A stretch of DNA of 6,556 nt from Iamia sp035575815 (lineage in GTDB: Bacteria; Actinomycetota; Acidimicrobiia; Acidimicrobiales; Iamiaceae): contig NZ_DATLXO010000029.1 in the NCBI RefSeq assembly GCF_035575815.1, positions 1 to 6,556 on the forward strand, written 5' to 3'. Position 1 is the stretch's first letter. Every line of letters starts with the position of its first letter. Positions 1 to 3,991 of the stretch are shown here, piece by piece. The notes below the pieces were generated by a model. The model did not search any database. It worked only from the letters and a program-made list of their open reading frames with translations, and was not told the origin of the DNA. Made by a program: the position numbers and the translations under genes.

Positions 1-399
1 CGCGTCGGGATCGACGCGCCCGCACCCGTCGACGCCGACGACGCTGATCTCCCCGTGGCGGGCGGCCGCGGCGGTGACCGCTGAGTGCTCCACCGCGGTC
101 AGGACCTGGTGGGTGCCCCGCCCGGCCCCACCCCACGCCACGGCGGCGATCGCCTCGGTCGCCCCGCTCGTGAAGACGACCTCACGGCCCCGGGCGCCCA
201 CCAGGTCTGCGACCCGGTCACGCGCCTGTTCGACGGTGACCCGGGCGTGCATGCCCTCGGCGTGGATGCGCCCCGGGTCGCCGGTCGGGGCGGCGAGGGC
301 CTCGATCATGGCGTCGCGGGCCTCGGGCCGCAGGGGCGAGGTGGACGCGTGGTCGAGGTAGTGCCGGATCATCCGGGCCAGTCTGCCGTCGCGGTCCAT
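1..399 (-). CDS. Cysteine desulfurase (NifS/IscS class V aminotransferase), N-terminal part, cut by window edge
   Basis: A PLP enzyme that takes sulfur from L-cysteine as an enzyme persulfide for Fe-S cluster or tRNA thiolation pathways, in the cytoplasm. Only the first 133 residues are in the window. Seen: YLDHAST at residues 14-20 (family form YLDNAATT), DPGRIHAEG at 41-49 (family NPSSxHxxG), EVVFTSGATEA at 73-83 (cofactor phosphate loop) and EHSAV at 104-108, whose His should stack on the PLP ring. The Schiff-base Lys and the active-site Cys loop lie beyond the left edge, so activity cannot be judged. The start is uncertain: ATG at 399 or ATG at 372, the latter giving the usual short N-terminus MIRHYLDH. 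Neither has a clear Shine-Dalgarno, and no TAnnnT box lies between the start and the upstream gene, so it may be read through from the lipoprotein gene. A class V aminotransferase of another specificity is possible but less likely given the motifs. Confidence 0.9.
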   Translation of the reverse strand, partial: MDRDGRLARMIRHYLDHASTSPLRPEARDAMIEALAAPTGDPGRIHAEGMHARVTVEQARDRVADLVGARGREVVFTSGATEAIAAVAWGGAGRGTHQVLTAVEHSAVTAAAARHGEISVVGVDGCGRVDPDA

Positions 400-422
400 G
401 ACGACGTGTCGTCGGAGATCTG

Positions 423-437
423 GTGACGGGTCGTCAC
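423..437. repeat. Stem-loop, 6-bp arms, 3-nt loop
   Basis: GTGACG at 423-428 and CGTCAC at 432-437 are perfect inverted copies around a 3-nt loop. It lies 24 nt before the first possible cysteine desulfurase start and 2 nt from the next hairpin. Function unknown: leader structure or part of a tandem terminator. Confidence 0.5.
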
Positions 438-439
438 GA

Positions 440-456
440 CCAGCCTGCCGGGCTGG
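440..456. repeat. Stem-loop, 6-bp arms, 5-nt loop
   Basis: CCAGCC at 440-445 pairs with GGCTGG at 451-456 around TGCCG. It is almost contiguous with the hairpin at 423-437 and follows the larger one at 472-502 when read on the minus strand. Confidence 0.5.
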
Positions 457-471
457 CGATGACGACCGATG

Positions 472-502
472 GGCGGGGACCCGGTCGTGCCGCGTCCCCG
501 CC
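472..502 (-). terminator. Probable terminator hairpin after the lipoprotein gene
   Basis: GGCGGGGAC at 472-480 and GTCCCCGCC at 494-502 form a perfect 9-bp stem with a 13-nt loop. It starts 22 nt after the lipoprotein stop codon on the minus strand. There is no T-tract after it, as is common for hairpin terminators in high-GC actinobacteria, so full termination is not certain and some read-through into the cysteine desulfurase gene is possible. Confidence 0.6.
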
Positions 503-524
503 GCTGAGGCGAGCGAGGGGTGGC

Positions 525-1106
525 TCAGGCTCCGTCATCGTCGTCGTCGGGGCAGTTCTCGACCACCCACTCGTCGACCCGGTCCGACGCGGGCTCGATC
601 TTGGAGGTGTCGAACCCCTCGAGCGCAGCCTCGGCCTCCTCGATCGTGGCGGCGTCGGCGATGAGGACACCCACCTCGTCGAGGCCCTCGAGGACGGTTT
701 CCACGTCGTCGGCGATCTCGTCGGGAGCGACGTCGCCGAGCCCCTGGGCGGCCTCGACGAGCGCCACGTAGCCAGCCTTCAACCCCTCGATGGTGGTGGG
801 GTCGAACTCGTCGTCGATGTCGTCGAGTGCGGCCTCTGTGGCGCAGAACTCGGCGTCCTCCCCGGCGGGTGCGGGGCCGTCAGGCTCGGTGGTGCCGTCG
901 GGGGCCGAGGACTCCGTCGTGGTCTCGTCCTCGGTCGTCTCGCTCGGCTCGTCGGTCGAATCGGTCTCGGTCGTCTCGGCCTCGGTCGTGTCGCGCTGCT
1001 CGGTCGTGGTCGTATCGGCGCTGACGTTGTCGCCGTCGTCCCCGCAGCCGGCGAAGACGAGGAGGAGGCTGACGGCTGGGGCCAGGAGGGTCAGGCGGCG
1101 GGGCAT
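525..1106 (-). CDS. Small secreted lipoprotein with Thr/Glu-rich linker, unknown function
   Basis: A 193-residue predicted lipoprotein of no family I can name. The N-terminus has a twin Arg (residues 3-4), a hydrophobic stretch at 5-19 and a lipobox-like VFAGC with Cys21, so it is probably cleaved by signal peptidase II and anchored to the outer face of the membrane. Residues 28-80 are low complexity, rich in Thr, Glu and Asp with four TTE units, and look like a flexible spacer. Residues 85-186 form an acidic, Ala/Glu-rich and probably helical domain. It contains Cys88 and Cys185, which could form a disulfide joining its two ends. The tail is CPDDDDDGA. The start ATG at 1106 has AGGA five nt upstream; an ATG at 1136 would put ten residues before the signal peptide and is less likely. 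It lies 38 nt after the SufR-like regulator gene on the same strand and may be co-transcribed. Phe at lipobox position -3 is slightly unusual. Confidence 0.8.
   Translation of the reverse strand: MPRRLTLLAPAVSLLLVFAGCGDDGDNVSADTTTTEQRDTTEAETTETDSTDEPSETTEDETTTESSAPDGTTEPDGPAPAGEDAEFCATEAALDDIDDEFDPTTIEGLKAGYVALVEAAQGLGDVAPDEIADDVETVLEGLDEVGVLIADAATIEEAEAALEGFDTSKIEPASDRVDEWVVENCPDDDDDGA
930..1007. repeat. Imperfect repeat coding for the TTE linker
   Basis: The nonamer CTCGGTCGT occurs four times, at 930-938, 966-974, 981-989 and 999-1007. Read on the minus strand each copy encodes Thr-Thr-Glu in the lipoprotein linker. Such a stretch is prone to slippage, so linker length may vary between strains. 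Confidence 0.7.
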
Positions 1107-1111
1107 GGAGG

Positions 1112-1115
1112 TCCT
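1112..1115 (-). promoter_or_regulatory. Ribosome binding site of the lipoprotein gene
   Basis: AGGA on the minus strand, five nt before the ATG at 1106. It decides the start in favour of the shorter protein, whose signal peptide begins MPRRL. Confidence 0.6.
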
Positions 1116-1144
1116 AGGGGCGGAAGATGGCCCCACAACCTAGG

Positions 1145-1876
1145 TCACCCCGTGATGCCCGTGATGCACACCACGTCGCCGCGTGCGAGCGACGCCATGG
1201 TCTCGGGCCGGGCGTCGGCGTCGGCCGCAAGGGTGGCGAGCAGGCCGCGGACCATGCCCCGGTCGACGGCGCAGATCACCGGGTGCTCGATGGCCACGTT
1301 GCCGAACGGACAGTGCTCCGAGACGATCCGCAGCGCGCCGCGAGTGTCCTCGGCGTGGGCCGCGAACCCATGGGCGCTCAGGGCATCGGCGGCGGCGTGG
1401 AGCGCGGCCTTGGCGCTGCGGGGAGCGTCGTCGTCCATGCGGTCGGCCATGGCTCGCCCGTAGTGCTCGCCGACCTCCTCGGCCACGCGCTCGGCCCGCT
1501 CGGGGCCGAGCTCGGTGAGAGCCCGGCCCAACAGGGCCATCAGCACCTCGTCGTGGCGGACGGGGACGTCGAGCTCGACCTGCTCGGCGGTGGTGCGGTA
1601 CCGCTTCGAGGGCCGTCCCACCCCGGCGCCGCCGGTGCGGTCGACGGTGACCTCCAGGTGCCCGGCGCCGGCCAGCTTGTCGAGGTGGTGGCGCGCCACG
1701 TTGGGGTGCAGGCGACACGCGGTGGCCACCTCGGCTGCGGTGACCCCCTCGGCCCGTTCGTGAGCGAGGAGGTAGATGCGCCGGCGGGTCGGGTCACCGA
1801 AGCTTGCGGTGATGGCGCTGACCGCGGAGGAGAAGTCGGTGGGGGACAGCGGCGGGCTGCCGGGTGCGGAGGGCAC
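1145..1876 (-). CDS. SufR-like winged-helix transcriptional regulator with C-terminal Cys ligands
   Basis: A 243-residue regulator, probably a repressor that senses an Fe-S cluster. Residues 20-95 form an ArsR/DeoR-like winged helix: GDPTRRRIYLL opens it, TAAEVATACRLHPNVARHHLDKL is the helix-turn-helix with recognition helix, and GVGRPSKRYR is the wing. The C-terminal part has HCPF at 188-191, HPVIC at 198-202 and DVVC at 234-237. C189 and C202 are 12 residues apart, the same first spacing known for the cluster ligands of SufR; C237 is a third candidate. SufR proteins control Fe-S assembly operons, and this gene lies divergent to mrp and upstream of a cysteine desulfurase, which fits. The start is GTG at 1876, six nt after a TAGGAT -10 box with no Shine-Dalgarno, so the mRNA is probably leaderless. 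The fourth Cys of cyanobacterial SufR is not seen. A different metal- or redox-sensing ArsR-like regulator is the main alternative. Confidence 0.8.
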   Translation of the reverse strand: MPSAPGSPPLSPTDFSSAVSAITASFGDPTRRRIYLLAHERAEGVTAAEVATACRLHPNVARHHLDKLAGAGHLEVTVDRTGGAGVGRPSKRYRTTAEQVELDVPVRHDEVLMALLGRALTELGPERAERVAEEVGEHYGRAMADRMDDDAPRSAKAALHAAADALSAHGFAAHAEDTRGALRIVSEHCPFGNVAIEHPVICAVDRGMVRGLLATLAADADARPETMASLARGDVVCITGITG

Positions 1877-1882
1877 GCCGGT

Positions 1883-1888
1883 ATCCTA
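1883..1888 (-). promoter_or_regulatory. -10 box of the SufR-like regulator gene, leaderless start
   Basis: TAGGAT on the minus strand ends six nt before the GTG start at 1876. Transcription should therefore begin at or next to the start codon, which fits the lack of a Shine-Dalgarno sequence. No good -35 hexamer is visible. Confidence 0.55.
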
Positions 1889-1929
1889 CTGAAGGCTCCG
1901 GTCGGCGCCTCGGGCGGTCGACGCACCGT

Positions 1930-1945
1930 TCCGGCGCGATCCGGA
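1930..1945. promoter_or_regulatory. Candidate operator, inverted repeat TCCGG-N6-CCGGA
   Basis: A perfect 5-bp inverted repeat with a 6-bp spacer lies in the divergent promoter region, over the expected -35 position of mrp. Cyanobacterial SufR sites have a similar half-site/N6/half-site layout, though with other bases. Assigning it to the neighbouring regulator is an inference. Confidence 0.35.
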
Positions 1946-1955
1946 CGCCCTCGCG

Positions 1956-1961
1956 TACGAC
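1956..1961 (+). promoter_or_regulatory. Candidate -10 box of mrp
   Basis: TACGAC, seven nt before the ATG at 1969. It resembles the TACGAT boxes before two other genes here, apart from the last base. The following bases CTGCCCCC... hold no Shine-Dalgarno, so a leaderless mRNA is likely. Confidence 0.4.
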
Positions 1962-1968
1962 TGCCCCC

Positions 1969-3123
1969 ATGGAGCTCCCTGTGCCCGCCACCGAAGCCGA
2001 TGTCCTCGAGGCCCTGCGTCCCGTCCAGGACCCCGAGCTGCATCGCAGCATCGTCGAGCTCGGGATGGTGAAGGGCATCGCCATCGACGGCCCCACCGTG
2101 GCGGTGCGGGTGGCGCTCACCATCGCCGGCTGCCCGCTGCGGGCCGAGATCACCAACCGGGTCACCGAGGCCGCCGTCGCCCTCGACGGGCTCGAGCGGG
2201 CGGACATCGACTTCACGGTCATGACCGACGAGGAGCGCGCCGCGGTGCGCGAGCTCATCCACGGTGACCCTGGCGCCACCGCCGGCAGCCAGGCCGCCCA
2301 CGGCCACGCCGAGGGCCGGGCCATCCGCTTCGCGGATCCCGAGTGCCCCACGCGCGTGCTGCTGGTGGCGTCGGGCAAGGGCGGGGTCGGCAAGTCGTCG
2401 GTCACCACCAACCTGGCCATCTCCCTCGCCCAGCGGGGCAAGTCGGTCGCCGTGGTCGACGCGGACGTGTGGGGCTTCTCGATTCCCCGCATGCTCGGCG
2501 TCGAGCACCCGCCCGCGGTCATCGACGGCATGCTCGTGCCGCCCGAGACCCACGGCGTGCGCTGCATCTCCATGGGTTTCTTCGCCGAGGAGGACACGCC
2601 GGTCATCTGGCGGGGCCCGATGCTCCACAAGGCGCTCGAGCAGTTCCTCACCGACGTCTTCTGGGACGACCCCGACTTCCTCATCGTCGACCTGCCCCCC
2701 GGCACCGGCGACATCTCCATCTCCCTGGCCTCCTTCCTGCCCCGGGCCGAGGTCTACATCGTCACGACCCCGCAACCCGCGGCCCAGCGGGTGGCCCAAC
2801 GCGCCGGGTTCATGGCCCAGAAGGTCAACCTGACCGTCAAGGGCGTCATCGAGAACATGAGCTGGTTCACCGGCGACGACGGCCAGCGCTACGAGATCTT
2901 CGGCTCCGGTGGCGGCGAGGAGCTCGCCGAGCGCCTCGAGGCACCCCTGCTGGGCCAGGTCCCCCTGCTCGCCGAGCTAAGAGAGGGCGCGGACGGCGGC
3001 CGCCCGATCGTGGTCACCGACCCCGACGGAGAGGCCGCCGCCGCCTTCGCCGCCATCGCTGAGACCATCGACGTCTCCCTGGCCCCCACCCGGCGCTACC
3101 ACCGCGAGCTCAAGATCGTCTGA
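1969..3123 (+). CDS. mrp: Mrp/ApbC-type P-loop ATPase, iron-sulfur cluster carrier
   Basis: A 384-residue cytoplasmic Mrp/NBP35-family protein that binds and transfers [4Fe-4S] clusters to apo-proteins. Residues 8-85 are a MIP18 (DUF59) domain with the typical DPEL at 21-24 and TIAGCPLR at 51-58. After an Ala/Gly/His-rich linker comes the NTPase: deviant Walker A SGKGGVGKSS at 135-144, VVDADVWGFSIPRMLG at 162-177, FLIVDLPPGTGD at 237-248 and GVIENMSWF at 292-300. The segment after ENMS, which carries CxxC in ApbC-type proteins, reads FTGDDGQRYEIFGSGGG and has no Cys; the only cysteines are C55, C126 and C199. As far as I recall this is common in actinobacterial Mrp, so the protein need not be defective, but cluster binding must use other residues. 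The ATG at 1969 gives the normal N-terminus and follows a -10-like box directly. The gene is divergent to the SufR-like regulator. Confidence 0.93.
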   Translation: MELPVPATEADVLEALRPVQDPELHRSIVELGMVKGIAIDGPTVAVRVALTIAGCPLRAEITNRVTEAAVALDGLERADIDFTVMTDEERAAVRELIHGDPGATAGSQAAHGHAEGRAIRFADPECPTRVLLVASGKGGVGKSSVTTNLAISLAQRGKSVAVVDADVWGFSIPRMLGVEHPPAVIDGMLVPPETHGVRCISMGFFAEEDTPVIWRGPMLHKALEQFLTDVFWDDPDFLIVDLPPGTGDISISLASFLPRAEVYIVTTPQPAAQRVAQRAGFMAQKVNLTVKGVIENMSWFTGDDGQRYEIFGSGGGEELAERLEAPLLGQVPLLAELREGADGGRPIVVTDPDGEAAAAFAAIAETIDVSLAPTRRYHRELKIV

Positions 3124-3136
3124 CCAACCCGAAACT

Positions 3137-3173
3137 GCCACCCTGCTCGGGCTGTGCGGCGCACCAGGGTGGC
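3137..3173 (+). terminator. Hairpin terminator after mrp
   Basis: GCCACCCTG at 3137-3145 pairs perfectly with CAGGGTGGC at 3165-3173. Inside the loop GTGC at 3154-3157 pairs with GCAC at 3161-3164 and can stack on the outer stem, leaving an 8-nt bulge. It begins 13 nt after the mrp stop codon. There is no T-tract, so this is probably a structure-only terminator, or an mRNA 3'-end stabiliser. Confidence 0.65.
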
Positions 3174-3210
3174 CAGAACGTCCGCCCGAGCCTGTTGCAG
3201 CTCGGTAGAC

Positions 3211-3216
3211 GGAGAG
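3211..3216 (+). promoter_or_regulatory. Ribosome binding site in front of a mini-ORF
   Basis: GGAGAG lies six nt before the ATG at 3223, an ideal spacing. It is 26 nt from the antitoxin ATG, too far to serve that start directly. Confidence 0.5.
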
Positions 3217-3222
3217 ATCGAC

Positions 3223-3246
3223 ATGGACGTAGCCTCAGCCCCATGA
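3223..3246 (+). CDS. Possible leader mini-ORF (MDVASAP) overlapping the antitoxin start
   Basis: ATG at 3223 opens a seven-codon frame whose TGA stop (3244-3246) overlaps the antitoxin ATG (3243-3245) as ATGA. It has a well-placed GGAGAG ribosome binding site, whereas the antitoxin start has none. Ribosomes ending here could restart on the antitoxin gene by translational coupling. The alternative is that TAGCCT at 3230-3235 acts as a -10 box and the antitoxin mRNA is leaderless, which would exclude this frame from the transcript. Chance cannot be ruled out for so short a frame. Confidence 0.35.
   Translation: MDVASAP
3230..3235 (+). promoter_or_regulatory. Possible -10 box for a leaderless antitoxin mRNA
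   Basis: TAGCCT, fitting TAnnnT, ends seven nt before the antitoxin ATG at 3243, the same spacing as the box before mrp. It competes with the coupling model for how the antitoxin is started. Confidence 0.3.
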
Positions 3247-3482
3247 GCACGACGATCCGGGTCAGCGAGCAGACACGTGACCGCGTCGCCGCCATCGCCG
3301 CCCGCACGGAGCGGCCGATGACCGCAGTCCTCGACGACGCCCTCGACGCCCTGGAGCGGCGCGTCTTCTTCGCCGACTTCAACGACGGCTGGGGCCGGCT
3401 CCGCTCCGACGCGTCGGCGTGGGCTGAGATCGAGGCGGAACGGAACCTCGAAGCCAGAGCACTTCCCGACGGCGGGTATTGA
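3243..3482 (+). CDS. Ribbon-helix-helix antitoxin of a MazEF-type pair
   Basis: A 79-residue protein. Residues 1-40 (MSTTIRVSEQTRDRVAAIAA, then TERPMTAVLDDALDAL) have the pattern of a ribbon-helix-helix DNA-binding domain: a short beta strand followed by two helices. Residues 41-79 are charged and aromatic (FFADFNDGW), as expected for the part that wraps around and blocks the toxin. It should form a dimer, bind its own promoter and neutralise the downstream MazF-like protein. The ATG at 3243 is chosen because the MSTTIRVSxxTRD opening is typical of the family; in-frame codons upstream from 3195 encode an unlikely Arg-rich extension. Its stop overlaps the toxin start. An inverted repeat that would be a clear auto-regulatory operator was not seen upstream, apart from the mrp terminator structure. 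Confidence 0.8.
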   Translation: MSTTIRVSEQTRDRVAAIAARTERPMTAVLDDALDALERRVFFADFNDGWGRLRSDASAWAEIEAERNLEARALPDGGY

Positions 3483-3817
3483 CGCCCCGGCGGGGCGAGG
3501 TCTGGCTTCTCGATCTCGGCGATCCCGTCGGGCACGAGCAGGCGGGGCGCCGCCCGGCTGTGATCGTCTCCGACGACGCCATGAACGAGGGCCCGGCCGG
3601 GCTGGTGATCGTCGTCCCGGTCACCACCGCGAGGCGTGGGCTGCCGTCCTACATCGAGCTGGACGACCCCGGGACGGGCCTCGACGAGGTCAGCTACGCC
3701 AAGTGCGAGGACATCACGTCTGCGTCCGACCGCCGCCTGATCGCCCGTCTGGGGCATCTCCCGCCCGCCGCACTGGCCGACATCGAGCGGGCGCTCCGCT
3801 ACCTGCTGCGCCTCTGA
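3479..3817 (+). CDS. mazF: MazF/PemK-family endoribonuclease toxin
   Basis: A 112-residue toxin of normal family length. MazF enzymes cut single-stranded RNA at short specific sequences and so stop translation when the antitoxin is lost. Seen: RRGEVWLLDLG at residues 4-14, GHEQAGRRPAVIVS at 18-31 (including the conserved Arg before Pro), VVPVTT at 45-50 (conserved Thr), and KCEDI at 75-79 followed by a C-terminal helix ending in LRYLLRL. The catalytic-type Arg and Thr are present, so the toxin appears intact. The start is TTG at 3479, overlapping the antitoxin TGA as TTGA; no ATG or GTG fits, and the RRGEVW opening is at the family's normal distance. The weak start plus overlap suggests translational coupling that keeps toxin below antitoxin. 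The RNA target cannot be read from the sequence. Confidence 0.9.
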   Translation: MTPRRGEVWLLDLGDPVGHEQAGRRPAVIVSDDAMNEGPAGLVIVVPVTTARRGLPSYIELDDPGTGLDEVSYAKCEDITSASDRRLIARLGHLPPAALADIERALRYLLRL

Positions 3818-3826
3818 TCGTCGAGC

Positions 3827-3848
3827 CCGAGCAGCGGGCCGCGCTCGG
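3827..3848 (+). terminator. Weak hairpin after the toxin gene
   Basis: CCGAGC at 3827-3832 pairs with GCTCGG at 3843-3848 around a 10-nt loop, nine nt after the toxin stop. The stem is short and lacks a T-tract. It could end the toxin-antitoxin transcript, since the next gene has its own promoter. Confidence 0.35.
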
Positions 3849-3951
3849 AGGCGGCGATGCTCAAGCTCCGCGGCATGGGCCCCGTGTCGCGCCCAGCTGA
3901 CCCCAAGTCCCCCGTGGCGGCGGACATGGGTCCAAAGCTCGGGGGCCGGCC

Positions 3952-3957
3952 TACGAT
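3952..3957 (+). promoter_or_regulatory. -10 box of the PLP lyase gene
   Basis: TACGAT, 34 nt before the ATG at 3992, would give a leader of about 28 nt that includes the ribosome binding site. No convincing -35 hexamer is seen. The same hexamer, in almost the same position, precedes the DUF3107 gene. Confidence 0.5.
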
Positions 3958-3973
3958 TGGCGGACACCACCTC

Positions 3974-3980
3974 GGAGGGA
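3974..3980 (+). promoter_or_regulatory. Ribosome binding site of the PLP lyase gene
   Basis: GGAGGGA, 11 nt before the ATG at 3992. It supports this start over in-frame ATGs at 3857 and 3926, which lie upstream of the -10 box. Confidence 0.6.
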
Positions 3981-3991
3981 CCCACACACAC

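Noticed and set aside
930..1007. Possible CRISPR-like or regulatory repeat array
   Set aside because: The repeats are 9 bp, unevenly spaced, and in frame as Thr-Thr-Glu codons of the lipoprotein linker, so coding low complexity explains them.
1113..1144. Two CCTAGG palindromes 26 bp apart between the regulator and lipoprotein genes
   Set aside because: Six-base palindromes are too short to claim as an operator, and one overlaps the ribosome binding site; noted only as a coincidence to keep in mind.
423..1463. Long plus-strand open frame opposite the lipoprotein and regulator genes
   Set aside because: It encodes a Gly/Val/Arg-rich sequence with no motif, and lies antisense to two genes with clear signal peptide, helix-turn-helix and Cys motifs. 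It is a by-product of high GC content.
1127..2071. Plus-strand open frame of 314 codons across the regulator gene
   Set aside because: Antisense to the SufR-like gene and overlapping the mrp start; composition is typical of a shadow frame and no domain is seen.
1540..2799. Minus-strand open frame of 419 codons over mrp
   Set aside because: Fully antisense to the Walker A region of mrp, Gly/His/Asp-rich without recognisable family, no start signals.
3857..3991. Upstream extension of the PLP lyase by 45 residues
   Set aside because: It begins before the -10 box at 3952 and ribosome binding site at 3974, and adds a motif-free Pro/Gly-rich stretch.
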